NCBI GenBank assembly: GCA_030824295.1
Contig: JAVBYA010000481.1
Location: 1 to 18,899 of the forward strand
DNA: 18,899 bases
Direction of reading: 5' to 3'
Source of the DNA: Bacteroidota bacterium
Lineage (GTDB): Bacteria; Bacteroidota; Ignavibacteria; UBA10030; UBA8401
This document shows positions 1 through 7,685 of this stretch, piece by piece. Position 1 is the first letter of the stretch. Each line of letters opens with the position of its first letter. The notes under the pieces are model-generated. The model worked only from the letters and a program-made list of their open reading frames with translations. It searched no databases and was not told where the DNA came from. Both the position numbers and the translations under genes were made by a program.

Positions 1-971
1 GGACCGGCGCGCGGATGGACTTGAACTGGAATCTCGGTTGGAACTATTCGCGGTCGCAGACCATCATCACCGATTCGATCACCGGTCGCACGACGATCCT
101 CAATACGGTCGCCGGCGGTTCCATTGAACGGTCGTTCCTGACGCTGCCCCCCACATTCATCTTCTCCATGTTCAAGAGCGGCATCGAACAGGTGAAGAAG
201 AAATATGAGGAGTATGTACCGCTGGAGACCACGCCGAACCAGGAGCAGAAACTTGCGCAGGCGTTCGAAGAAGGATTCGAAACGCTGCCGATCCTGAAGA
301 AGGTGTTCGGGGACTACCTCCCGCGCGTCAATTATTCGCTGCGGTGGGACGGATTGGAAGAGTTCGGCATCTTCAAATCCTTCGCCACCAAAGTGAGTCT
401 CGACCATGCATATCAGTCGAGCTATTCCAAAGTGTTCAAAGGCTCTGCGGACGGGAATACGGTGACGGAATCGCAGCGCATCAACTATGCATTCTCGCCT
501 CTGGCAGGCATGAGCGTCTCGTTCAAGGAACTGTTCAAAGGAACGATGAGCGGCAATGTGCGGTACGGTTCCACGGTCACGTACGACCTCACTCCGTCGT
601 CCAAGAACATCGTCGAAACGGTCGGCAATGACCTGTCGGTCACGGCCAGCTTCTCCAAGACCGGATTCGAGATCCCGCTCTTCGGCGTGAGCCTGCAGAA
701 CGATATCGATATCAGTTTCACGTACTCCGTTGCGCAGAACTCGCGCACCACCTTCGATGTGAAGGGACGGACGTTCAACAGCAAAGGTACGCCGGGTGAA
801 GGTTCCACCCGTACACAGATGGAACCCCGCGTTCGGTACGTGCTCAGTTCGCGCGTCACGGCGTCGTTGTTCTACCGCTACACCAAGATCGCACCGGACG
901 AAGGGGGATCGAAGATCCCCGGTTCCACGTCGAACGAAGGAGGACTGGATGTGCATATCGCCATCCAGTAA
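1..971 (+). CDS. sprA: SprA C-terminal part (T9SS outer-membrane translocon), 5' truncated
   Basis: The reading frame is already open at the window edge and ends at a TAA at 969-971, so this is the last ~320 residues of a larger protein. SprA (Sov in Porphyromonas) is a giant outer-membrane barrel, usually above 2,000 residues, through which type IX secretion substrates leave the cell. The visible part has alternating polar/aromatic strands typical of a large barrel (for example NYSLRWDGLEEFGIF and VSLDHAYQSSYSK). The segment 'RWDGL..F.IFKSF....LDHAYQSSYS' resembles the conserved C-terminal region of SprA. The next gene is porX, another T9SS component, which supports the call. Identification is by recognition of the family pattern; the N-terminal bulk is not visible. 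Another large TonB-like or LptD-like barrel is less likely. Confidence 0.82.
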   Translation, partial: TGARMDLNWNLGWNYSRSQTIITDSITGRTTILNTVAGGSIERSFLTLPPTFIFSMFKSGIEQVKKKYEEYVPLETTPNQEQKLAQAFEEGFETLPILKKVFGDYLPRVNYSLRWDGLEEFGIFKSFATKVSLDHAYQSSYSKVFKGSADGNTVTESQRINYAFSPLAGMSVSFKELFKGTMSGNVRYGSTVTYDLTPSSKNIVETVGNDLSVTASFSKTGFEIPLFGVSLQNDIDISFTYSVAQNSRTTFDVKGRTFNSKGTPGEGSTRTQMEPRVRYVLSSRVTASLFYRYTKIAPDEGGSKIPGSTSNEGGLDVHIAIQ

Positions 972-991
972 ACGAGAGAAAGCAGGCGTGC

Positions 992-2560
992 ATGGAACAT
1001 AGTAAAGGACATATCCTTTGGGTGGACGACGAGATCGAATTGCTGCGCGCCCATGTGGTGCTGCTGCGGGACAAGGGATATACCGTTGAAACTGCCACGA
1101 ACGGTGATGATGCCATCGAGCTGGTCCGGACGATGCAGCTGGACCTGGTCTTTCTGGACGAGATGATGCCCGGCAAGGGCGGTCTGGAGACACTGGCTGT
1201 GGTGAAGGAGATCGCCCCGTCGCTTCCGGTAGTGATGATCACCAAGAACGAAGCGGAATCGCTGATGGAAGAGGCGATCGGCAGCAAGATATCGGATTAT
1301 CTGACGAAACCGGTCAACCCGAGTCAGATCCTGCTGGTCTGTAAGAAATTCCTGGAAGGGAAGAAACTGCAGAGCGAACAGGTGTCGCGCGATTATACGC
1401 AGGAATTCTCCTCCATCTCGCGGATGCTGCTCAATCCGATGGACTATACGGAGTGGGTGGACCTCTATCTTAAGATCGCCAACTGGGAGATGGAGCTGGA
1501 CAAGCATCCGCAGCTCGGTCTGCAGAAGATGCTGGCCGATCAGCGGCGGGAAAGCAACGCAGAGTTCTCCAAATATGTGGAGAAGAACTACCAGCAATGG
1601 ATCAACAGAAAAGAGAACCGGCCCGTCCTTTCGACCGATATCATGGAGAGGTACGTGCTGCCGAATCTGGATGACAAGCGCTCGGTCTTCCTGTTCGTGA
1701 TCGACTGCATGCGGCTCGATCAATGGCTGGTGATGGAGGAATACCTGCGGGAACTCTACTCCATCAACAAAGAGTATTATTTCTCCATCCTGCCGACCGC
1801 CACACCGTACTCCCGCAATGCCATCTTCAGCGGACTGTTCCCGCTGGAACTGGAGCAGCGTTTCCCGGACCTCTGGCAGGGAGAGGATGACAGCGAGACC
1901 AGCCATAACAAGTACGAAAAAGAACTGTTGATGAAGCTGCTGGAACGGAAGCGCATCACACTGAAACCCGAACCGAAGTATGTGAAGATCCTGGATTCGG
2001 AATACGGACGTCAGATCCAGTCCAACATCGTCTCATATACACAGAATAAACTGACCGCCATCGTCGTCAATTTCGTTGATATGCTTGCGCACGGACGGTC
2101 GGACGATCCGATCCTGAAAGAGATCGCGCCGGACGAGTCCGCATACCGGTCGCTGACCAATACGTGGTTCAAGCATTCCTCTCTGTTCGGCATGTTCCGG
2201 ACACTGGCGGAGCGGAAGGATGTCCGCATCATCGTCACCACGGATCACGGAAGCGTCCGATGCATGCGCGGCTCGAAAGTGATCGGAGACAAGGAAGCAT
2301 CCACGAACCTGCGGTACAAGTTCGGCCGTAACCTCAAGTCCGATGACAAACAGTCCATCTTCCTGAAGAACCCGAAGGATTTCAAACTACCGCAGCGCGG
2401 CGTAACGACCAACTACATCGTTGCGAAGGAAGATTACTATTTCGTCTATCCGACCGAGTATCACAAGTATCTGAACCAGTACCGCGACAGTTTCCAGCAC
2501 GGCGGCATCTCGATGGAAGAGATGATCCTGCCGGTGATCACCATGGACCCCAAACAGTAA
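992..2560 (+). CDS. porX: PorX: response regulator receiver fused to PglZ-type phosphatase/phosphodiesterase domain
   Basis: The protein has 522 residues, the usual PorX length. Residues 8-120 form a receiver domain with the acidic pair Asp12-Asp13, the phospho-acceptor Asp56 (VFLDEMMPG), Thr84 and the Lys106-Pro107 switch. A helical linker runs from about 120 to 225. A PglZ/alkaline-phosphatase-like domain follows, with the metal-site pattern VIDCMRLDQW (Asp238, Asp243), the candidate nucleophile Thr271 in LPTATPYSRNAIFSG, DMLAHG (Asp363, His367), TTDHGS (Asp418, His419) and FQHGG (His503). In Bacteroidota, PorX works with the sensor PorY and the sigma factor SigP to control T9SS genes, and its PglZ domain binds zinc and cleaves oligonucleotides. 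There is no DNA-binding domain. It starts 20 nt after sprA and ends 3 nt before tsaE, so co-transcription is likely. The sensor PorY is not in this window. Confidence 0.93.
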   Translation: MEHSKGHILWVDDEIELLRAHVVLLRDKGYTVETATNGDDAIELVRTMQLDLVFLDEMMPGKGGLETLAVVKEIAPSLPVVMITKNEAESLMEEAIGSKISDYLTKPVNPSQILLVCKKFLEGKKLQSEQVSRDYTQEFSSISRMLLNPMDYTEWVDLYLKIANWEMELDKHPQLGLQKMLADQRRESNAEFSKYVEKNYQQWINRKENRPVLSTDIMERYVLPNLDDKRSVFLFVIDCMRLDQWLVMEEYLRELYSINKEYYFSILPTATPYSRNAIFSGLFPLELEQRFPDLWQGEDDSETSHNKYEKELLMKLLERKRITLKPEPKYVKILDSEYGRQIQSNIVSYTQNKLTAIVVNFVDMLAHGRSDDPILKEIAPDESAYRSLTNTWFKHSSLFGMFRTLAERKDVRIIVTTDHGSVRCMRGSKVIGDKEASTNLRYKFGRNLKSDDKQSIFLKNPKDFKLPQRGVTTNYIVAKEDYYFVYPTEYHKYLNQYRDSFQHGGISMEEMILPVITMDPKQ

Positions 2561-2563
2561 CAC

Positions 2564-2986
2564 ATGCAGCGGATCATCACACACAGCGAAGAGGAGACGA
2601 TCGCTGCAGGGGAATCCCTCGCCGCGCATCTGAGCGTCGGCGATGTGGTGGCACTCTCCGGCGATCTGGGAACGGGGAAGACACGGTTCGTCAAAGGCAT
2701 CTCCCGCGGACTCGGCGTCCGCGAACAGGTCACCAGTCCCACCTTCACCATCGTCAACGAGCACCGGGACGGCCGGATACCGCTCTTCCATTTTGACTGT
2801 TACCGTCTCCGCAATGCTGCCGAACTGGATGAGATCGGTTTCGAGGAGTATCTGTACGGCGGCGGCGTGTGTGTCGTGGAGTGGGCGGAAATGATCGAAG
2901 AGCGTCTGCCGGAAGAACGCATCACGGTCCGCATCACAGCGGGCAGGGACGAACAGGAACGCATCATCACCATCGAAGGCCTATGA
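2564..2986 (+). CDS. tsaE: TsaE, ATPase of the tRNA t6A threonylcarbamoyl-transfer complex
   Basis: A cytosolic P-loop ATPase of 140 residues, a normal family length. It cycles the TsaB-TsaD complex that places threonylcarbamoyl on A37 of tRNAs reading ANN codons. Visible motifs are the Walker A GDLGTGKT (33-40), the family signature TSPTF (57-61), HFDCYRL (76-82) and VEWAE (105-109). The ATG at 2564 lies 3 nt after the porX stop. The last codon and TGA overlap the tsaB ATG (ATGA, 2983-2986), so the two genes are probably translationally coupled. TsaD and TsaC are not in the window and must be elsewhere. Confidence 0.95.
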   Translation: MQRIITHSEEETIAAGESLAAHLSVGDVVALSGDLGTGKTRFVKGISRGLGVREQVTSPTFTIVNEHRDGRIPLFHFDCYRLRNAAELDEIGFEEYLYGGGVCVVEWAEMIEERLPEERITVRITAGRDEQERIITIEGL

Positions 2987-3609
2987 TCCTCGCGATCGAA
3001 ACCGCAACCGAGATCTGCAGCACGGCGCTTGTCCGTGAAGGAAGCGTAGTGGCGCACCGTTCGGTCCATGAAAGGAATATCCATTCCGAACGGCTGCTGA
3101 CGCTCATCGATGAGGTCATCACCGAATCGGCGGCTGCCCGCTCTGCACTGTCAGCCATCGCTGTCTCCATCGGTCCCGGCTCCTTCACCGGACTCCGCAT
3201 CGGGCTCAGTGCGGCGAAGGGACTCGCCATGGCGCTGGACGTTCCGATCATTGCCGTGCCGACGCTGGATGGAATTGCTGAGGCACATCGTCTCGCCCTG
3301 CATCCTGTGGACGGTGCTTGCTTCTGTGCTATGATCGATGCAAAACGGGAGGAGTCCTACTTTGCATTCTATTCGTACTCTTCCGATGACTTCGTCCGGG
3401 ATTCCGCGTACTCCATCACACTCCGTTCATCGATAGTTCTGGATGCCGCATCTATGAATGCCGTCACAGTCCAGCCGGAACTATCCGCGGCTGCTGTCGG
3501 GCTTCTTGCATCACGGCGGCGTTCCGAATACCTACTTCCCGATCACGCCACAGCAGAACCGCTCTATTTGCGCGATTTTGTCGCTACTCTGCCGAAAAAC
3601 AAAGCATAA
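2983..3609 (+). CDS. tsaB: TsaB, scaffold subunit of the t6A complex
   Basis: The 208-residue product belongs to the ASKHA-fold TsaB family, a non-catalytic partner that dimerises with TsaD. It begins MILAIETATEICSTALV, the typical TsaB opening, and carries the hallmark GPGSFTGLRIGLSAAKGLA near residues 64-82. It ends with PLYLRDF, also typical of the family C-terminus. An upstream in-frame ATG at 2869 would add 38 residues out of frame with known TsaB proteins and inside tsaE, so the ATG at 2983, overlapping the tsaE stop by 4 nt, is preferred. A 95-nt gap follows before accD, so this is probably the end of the first transcription unit, although no convincing terminator hairpin was found there. 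Confidence 0.93.
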   Translation: MILAIETATEICSTALVREGSVVAHRSVHERNIHSERLLTLIDEVITESAAARSALSAIAVSIGPGSFTGLRIGLSAAKGLAMALDVPIIAVPTLDGIAEAHRLALHPVDGACFCAMIDAKREESYFAFYSYSSDDFVRDSAYSITLRSSIVLDAASMNAVTVQPELSAAAVGLLASRRRSEYLLPDHATAEPLYLRDFVATLPKNKA

Positions 3610-3644
3610 TTCCGCTCATTCAGCCCTCGATCCATAAATTTTCA

Positions 3645-3673
3645 TTGAAATAGAGGAGAATGATGGATATTTT
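3645..3673 (+). promoter_or_regulatory. Promoter-like sequence upstream of accD
   Basis: TTGAAA at 3645-3650 and TATTTT at 3668-3673 are separated by exactly 17 nt. They sit in the 95-nt gap between tsaB and accD, about 30 nt upstream of the accD ATG. The predicted start of transcription would be near 3680. The rest of the gap (3610-3704) contains nothing else recognisable. Inference from sequence only. Confidence 0.42.
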
Positions 3674-3704
3674 GTTCCATTCTGTTAGTTGACGAAAGGG
3701 TTCT

Positions 3705-4544
3705 ATGTCCTGGTTCAGACGCTCCACCGAGAACATCGCATCAGATAATCAAAAGAAAGATATGCCGGAAGGGATGTGGGTGAAATGCTCCTCCTGCGGA
3801 GAGATCATCCACAAAGGTGCTTTGGAACAGAACCTCTGGGTCTGTACTAAATGTACCCATCATTTCCGTGTGAGCAGCCGGGAGTATTTTTCGATCCTGT
3901 TCGATGAAGGAACGTTCAAGGAATACGACGCCAAGATGACCTCCAAGGATCCTCTGAACTTCGTCGATACCAAGAAATACAAGGACCGGATCAAAGAGAC
4001 GATCAAAAAGACCGGGCTCAGCGATGCACTGCGGTACGGTACAGGAAAGATGAACAAGCGGGAAGTGGTCATTGCCTGCATGGATTTCGGATTCATCGGC
4101 GGAAGTATGGGAAGTGTGGTCGGCGAAAAGATCCGCCGGTCCATCGATAAAGCCATCAAGATCAAGGCGCCCCTCATCATCATCTCCGCCAGCGGCGGTG
4201 CCCGGATGATGGAGGCGGCCTATTCTCTGATGCAGCTGGCCAAAACGAGCGCCAAACTGGCACAATTATCCGATGCCGGCCTTCCGTTCGTTTCCCTCAT
4301 GACCGACCCGACCACCGGCGGTGTAACGGCAAGCTTTGCCATGCTGGGGGATTTCAACATCGCCGAACCGAATGCACTCATCGGTTTTGCAGGGCCCCGC
4401 GTCATCAAGCAGACCATCGGCAAGGACCTGCCGGAAGGGTTCCAGCGTGCGGAATTCGTGCAGGAAAAGGGCTTTGTGGATCTCGTGGTGCCGAGAAAAG
4501 ATCTCAAGGCCACGATCTCCAATTTGTTCGATATGGTACATTAA
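3705..4544 (+). CDS. accD: Acetyl-CoA carboxylase carboxyltransferase subunit beta
   Basis: A 279-residue protein, a usual AccD length. AccD and AccA form the carboxyltransferase that moves CO2 from biotin to acetyl-CoA, making malonyl-CoA for fatty-acid synthesis in the cytosol. The N-terminal zinc ribbon is complete (Cys28, Cys31, Cys47, Cys50, as CSSC and CTKC). The crotonase-like carboxyltransferase core shows SASGGARMMEA, SLMQLAKTSAKL, MTDPTTGGVTASFAMLGD and GFAGPRVIKQT. It starts with ATG after a promoter-like gap and is followed after 7 nt by the arginase gene, with an AAGGA ribosome-binding-like sequence spanning its own stop. AccA is not in the window, which is common because accA and accD are often unlinked. 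Confidence 0.96.
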   Translation: MSWFRRSTENIASDNQKKDMPEGMWVKCSSCGEIIHKGALEQNLWVCTKCTHHFRVSSREYFSILFDEGTFKEYDAKMTSKDPLNFVDTKKYKDRIKETIKKTGLSDALRYGTGKMNKREVVIACMDFGFIGGSMGSVVGEKIRRSIDKAIKIKAPLIIISASGGARMMEAAYSLMQLAKTSAKLAQLSDAGLPFVSLMTDPTTGGVTASFAMLGDFNIAEPNALIGFAGPRVIKQTIGKDLPEGFQRAEFVQEKGFVDLVVPRKDLKATISNLFDMVH

Positions 4545-4551
4545 GGAATTT

Positions 4552-5454
4552 ATGAATATCCATCTCCTCGGAGTCCCGATGGACCTCGGCGCCGGACGGC
4601 GCGGGGTCGACATGGGGCCCTCCGCGATCCGCATCGCCGGCGTCTCAGAAAAACTGCAGTCGCTCGGCCACACGGTGATCGAAGAAGGGGACATCTCCAC
4701 CAAGATCCCCGAGCAGCAAAAGGTCAAGAACCCCAAACTGAAGTACCTCCCCGAGATCGTCCGCGCCTGTTCACTGCTGGCTGCAAAAACGGAGAAGATC
4801 CTCGATACCGGCGGATTCCCGCTGGTGCTCGGCGGCGATCATTCTATCGCCATCGGAACCATCGCCGGAGTCTCCAACTTTTGCCGGAAGAACAATAAGA
4901 AGCTCGGAGTGATCTGGGTGGATGCCCACGGAGATATGAATACGGATGTTACGTCTCCCTCCGGCAATATCCACGGGATGCCGCTTGCAGCATCGCTTGG
5001 ACTCGGGGCGCTGGAACTGACATCCATCGGCGGGGACTTCCAAAAGATCGATCCAAAGAATCTGGTGATGATCGCCATCCGCGATCTGGATGCCGGTGAA
5101 AAGGCCGCCATCCGGAAGAACAATATCGCCATCTTTACGATGGAGGATATCGACAAGCACGGTATGGCCGTTGTCATCACCAAAGCACTCCGCAAATTGA
5201 AGGATGTTGATTTCATCCATGTCAGTTTCGATCTGGATGCAATGGACCCGAAGGAATGTCCGGGAGTCGGTACGCCGGTCAAAGGCGGTCTCGATTACCG
5301 TGAGGCCCATCTGATCATGGAGACGCTTTCCGAGAACAACCGGATGCACTCGCTTGAAGTGGTGGAAGCCAATCCCATCCTGGATAACCGGAATCAGTCC
5401 GCGGAATTCGCCGTCGATCTGATGCAGTCCGGCTTCGGAAAGACCATCATCTAA
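4552..5454 (+). CDS. rocF: Arginase (ureohydrolase family)
   Basis: Three hundred residues starting MNIHLLGVPMDLGAGRRG, typical of arginases. The enzyme hydrolyses L-arginine to ornithine and urea using a two-manganese centre. All expected metal ligands are visible: His97 (GGDHSIAIGT), Asp124, His126 and Asp128 (WVDAHGDMNT), and Asp227 and Asp229 (SFDLDAMDP). His141 (NIHGMPLA) and Glu272 (VVEANPILD) match catalytic and guanidinium-binding positions. The SGNIHGMP and VEANPILDNRN segments point to arginase rather than agmatinase or formiminoglutamase. A longer open frame exists from 4336 but lies inside accD; the ATG at 4552 with AAGGA upstream gives the family start. Linked to accD (7-nt gap) and panC. 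No urease or ornithine-using gene is nearby, so the physiological role is open. Confidence 0.93.
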   Translation: MNIHLLGVPMDLGAGRRGVDMGPSAIRIAGVSEKLQSLGHTVIEEGDISTKIPEQQKVKNPKLKYLPEIVRACSLLAAKTEKILDTGGFPLVLGGDHSIAIGTIAGVSNFCRKNNKKLGVIWVDAHGDMNTDVTSPSGNIHGMPLAASLGLGALELTSIGGDFQKIDPKNLVMIAIRDLDAGEKAAIRKNNIAIFTMEDIDKHGMAVVITKALRKLKDVDFIHVSFDLDAMDPKECPGVGTPVKGGLDYREAHLIMETLSENNRMHSLEVVEANPILDNRNQSAEFAVDLMQSGFGKTII

Positions 5455-5476
5455 TGACCTCCAGCCGCCGCATCGT

Positions 5477-6328
5477 TTGATCACCCTCGCGCACATCCAG
5501 GAGGTCCGCTCCCGCATCGCTGCAGCACGCAGTGAAGGGAAGAGCATCGGTTTTGTTCCGACCATGGGCTACCTGCACGACGGACATTGTTCGCTGCTGC
5601 GGAAGGCCAAACAGGAACACGGATTCGTTGTGCTCTCCATCTTCGTCAATCCCACACAGTTCGCACCGACCGAGGATCTGGACCGCTATCCGCGTGACCT
5701 GGAACGGGACTCGCGGAATGCTGAAGCTGCCGGGTGCGACCTTATCTTCGTTCCTTCCGTGGCAGAGATGTATCCGCAGGGGTACTCATCATATGTTACA
5801 GTGGAAGGTCTCTCGTCCGTGCTGGAAGGGGAGTTCCGTCCGGAACACTTCCGCGGCGTCACGACGGTCGTTATGAAACTGATGAACATCGTCCAGGCGG
5901 ATACGACCTATTTCGGACAAAAGGACGCACAGCAAAGCATCATCATCAAAAAGATGGCGGCGGATCTGAACCTGCCCGGCCGTATCGACATCGTGCCGAC
6001 CGTACGTGAAGCGGACGGTCTGGCCATGAGCTCGCGCAATGTGTACCTTACACCGGAACAGCGATCGAATGCACCGGTCCTTCACCGCTCGCTGCAGCTG
6101 GCGCAGCAGCTGACCCGTTCCGGTGAACGGGATCCGCAGGTCATCATTGAAGCGATGCGCTCGCTCATACAGCAGCATGCACCGACACAGATCGATTACA
6201 TCCGCATCGTCGGTGCGTCCGACCTGCAGGAACGGACGGTACTGGTGACGGGAGAGACCGTTCTCATACCGCTCGCAGTCCGCTTCGGCACCACTCGTCT
6301 CATTGATAATATCGTCATCACCATTTAG
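5477..6328 (+). CDS. panC: Pantothenate synthetase (pantoate-beta-alanine ligase)
   Basis: The 283-residue protein matches PanC, which joins pantoate and beta-alanine with ATP to make pantothenate for coenzyme A. Motifs are the nucleotide-binding FVPTMGYLHDGH (His34, His37), NPTQFAPTEDLDRYPRD (Gln61), EGEFRPEHFRGV, YFGQKDAQQ (146-153) and the KMSKS-like SSRN (185-188). The start is a TTG at 5477. The nearest upstream ATG (5454) is out of frame and hits a stop, and the TTG yields the expected family N-terminus (ITLAHIQEVRSRI). No good ribosome-binding site is visible before it. The gene lies 22 nt after arginase and 11 nt before the uridylyltransferase, so the unit is probably co-transcribed. 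Confidence 0.95.
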   Translation: MITLAHIQEVRSRIAAARSEGKSIGFVPTMGYLHDGHCSLLRKAKQEHGFVVLSIFVNPTQFAPTEDLDRYPRDLERDSRNAEAAGCDLIFVPSVAEMYPQGYSSYVTVEGLSSVLEGEFRPEHFRGVTTVVMKLMNIVQADTTYFGQKDAQQSIIIKKMAADLNLPGRIDIVPTVREADGLAMSSRNVYLTPEQRSNAPVLHRSLQLAQQLTRSGERDPQVIIEAMRSLIQQHAPTQIDYIRIVGASDLQERTVLVTGETVLIPLAVRFGTTRLIDNIVITI

Positions 6329-6339
6329 AAAGAGATATC

Positions 6340-7089
6340 ATGTCACATTTTGCAACGATCATCATGGCGGCGGGGAAAGGGACCCGCATGAAGGACCCGA
6401 CCAAAGCCAAGGTCATGTTCGAAGTGAACGGCAAACCGATGGTGCAGTATGTCGTGGAGATCGCGCAGGGACTCGGTTCCGAACGCATCATCACCATCGT
6501 CGGATTCCAGAGGGAATCGGTCTACAACCATCTGGAAACGGTAGCCCCGTCCGTTGAATTCGCCGTGCAGGACCCGCAGCTCGGAACCGGTCATGCGGTG
6601 ATGCAGGCCGAACCGTTCCTGCGCCGCTACGAAGGGGATGTCATCGTCCTCTCCGGTGATGTGCCGATCCTCCGGAAAGAGACGATCCAGAAATTGATCG
6701 ATTACCATCGGGACAATAATGCGGCGGGGACCATCCTTACGGCACAATTGGATGATCCGACAGGGTATGGACGCATACTGCGGAGCAAAAGCGGCTATGT
6801 GGTCGGCATCATGGAGCATAAGGATGCTACGGACGAACAGCGCGCCATCAAAGAGATCAATTCCGGCATCTATATCTTCGATACCCGGTATCTCTTCTCA
6901 GCGTTGCAGCATATCAACCCCCATAATGCCCAGAACGAGTATTACCTGACCGATGTTTTCGGCCATTTTTGGAAGCAGAAACTGGTGGTGGCAGCGATGA
7001 TGACGGACGATGCGAACGAGATCCGCGGTGTGAATACGCTGGAACAGCTGCAGGAAGCGGAAGCAGAGCTCAAATCACGGAACAAATAG
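6340..7089 (+). CDS. GlmU-type UDP-N-acetylglucosamine uridylyltransferase, stand-alone (no acetyltransferase domain)
   Basis: The 249 residues cover only the N-terminal nucleotidyltransferase half of GlmU, which makes UDP-GlcNAc from GlcNAc-1-phosphate and UTP. Motifs follow the GlmU order: MAAGKGTRM (9-17) with Lys24, LGTGHAVMQ (81-89), SGDVP with Asp107, GYGRI (142-146), IMEHKDATDEQR (157-168), NSGIYIF (174-180), NEYYLTD (199-205) and GVNTLEQL (230-237) with Asn232 as a probable metal ligand. The left-handed beta-helix acetyltransferase domain (about 200 more residues in Escherichia coli GlmU) is absent, and the ORF ends cleanly at TAG. A separate acetyltransferase must exist if this enzyme supplies peptidoglycan and LPS precursors. 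An alternative sugar-1-phosphate substrate is possible. Confidence 0.85.
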   Translation: MSHFATIIMAAGKGTRMKDPTKAKVMFEVNGKPMVQYVVEIAQGLGSERIITIVGFQRESVYNHLETVAPSVEFAVQDPQLGTGHAVMQAEPFLRRYEGDVIVLSGDVPILRKETIQKLIDYHRDNNAAGTILTAQLDDPTGYGRILRSKSGYVVGIMEHKDATDEQRAIKEINSGIYIFDTRYLFSALQHINPHNAQNEYYLTDVFGHFWKQKLVVAAMMTDDANEIRGVNTLEQLQEAEAELKSRNK

Positions 7090-7108
7090 GCCGCTCCGGG
7101 TGTCTATA

Positions 7109-7137
7109 TTGACAAAGCATGCAGTTTTTCCTAATTT
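7109..7137 (+). promoter_or_regulatory. Promoter-like sequence upstream of the secreted unknown protein
   Basis: A perfect TTGACA at 7109-7114 is followed after 17 nt by TAATTT at 7132-7137 (TAATTTG also partly resembles the TAnnTTTG element of Bacteroidota). It lies in the 72-nt gap after the uridylyltransferase gene and 25 nt before the ATG at 7162. The -10 match is imperfect. Confidence 0.45.
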
Positions 7138-7161
7138 GAACGTATAGAAAACAGGTGATGG

Positions 7162-7650
7162 ATGCGTAATCTCATAGTGTTAGTCCTGCTCATCGGCGCT
7201 CAGGCAGCCGTCGGTCAGTTCAAACCCAAAGCCGGCGAACAACCGCGGGTATCGGATTCTTTCATCCAGCCCTCTTCGGCGGAGTGGTTCAGTCTGTTCA
7301 ATCCCAACAATTTCCAGATGCGCCATTCGTATTCCGCCAGCTACGCAACATCGGGCGGTCAGGGGATCGCGCTGCAGCGGTACACGAACACCATGACGTA
7401 CCAGTTCACACCGAAGCTCGATGCGCGGGTGGACCTGAGCCTGCAGAACTCACCGTACAGCACGTTCGAATACCGGATGCAGAACCAGTTCAGCAAAGCG
7501 TATGTGAGCCGTGCGGAACTCAACTACCGTCCGAGCGAGAACACGGTCATCAGTCTTCAGTACCGTGAACTGCCGTACAGTTATTATGGGTACGGATACC
7601 AGCGCCCGTTCGGCGGGATGTTCTACGGATTGGAACATTACGAGGATTGA
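7162..7650 (+). CDS. Secreted or outer-membrane protein of unknown function
   Basis: I do not recognise a family. The 162-residue product begins with a clear signal peptide: a positive start (MRN), a hydrophobic stretch LIVLVLLIGAQAAV, and a likely signal peptidase I cut near AVG-Q (about residue 18). There is no lipobox cysteine. The mature part has alternating polar/aromatic stretches (HSYSASYATS, NTMTYQFTPKLDARVDLSLQ, RAELNYRPSENTVISLQYREL), suggesting six or so beta strands as in a small barrel or half of one. A Tyr/Gly-rich end (YSYYGYGYQRPFGGMFYG) follows. It stands alone between its own promoter-like sequence and a strong terminator. Twelve further sense codons follow the TGA in frame, ending at a TAA inside the terminator stem, so the true C-terminus may be longer if this TGA is a mutation or is read through. 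Confidence 0.7.
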   Translation: MRNLIVLVLLIGAQAAVGQFKPKAGEQPRVSDSFIQPSSAEWFSLFNPNNFQMRHSYSASYATSGGQGIALQRYTNTMTYQFTPKLDARVDLSLQNSPYSTFEYRMQNQFSKAYVSRAELNYRPSENTVISLQYRELPYSYYGYGYQRPFGGMFYGLEHYED

Positions 7651-7685
7651 ACCCGGAACAGCGACACCAACGTGAACTTCTACCG

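Noticed and set aside
904..920. GGGGATC/GATCCCC hairpin with GAA loop near the end of sprA
   Set aside because: Seven-base stems with small loops are expected by chance in a window of this size, and no T-run follows.
878..1906. Long minus-strand open frame (342 codons) opposite porX
   Set aside because: It lies entirely under a confidently recognised gene, shows no family resemblance, and such antisense frames are common in GC-rich DNA.
2869..2982. Longer N-terminus for TsaB from the ATG at 2869
   Set aside because: The added residues are an out-of-frame reading of tsaE; known TsaB proteins start at the position of the ATG at 2983.
7648..7650. TGA as a generally reassigned sense codon
   Set aside because: tsaE, rsfS, wzz, wzy and wzx clearly end at TGA, with the next gene starting at once, so TGA is a normal stop in this genome.
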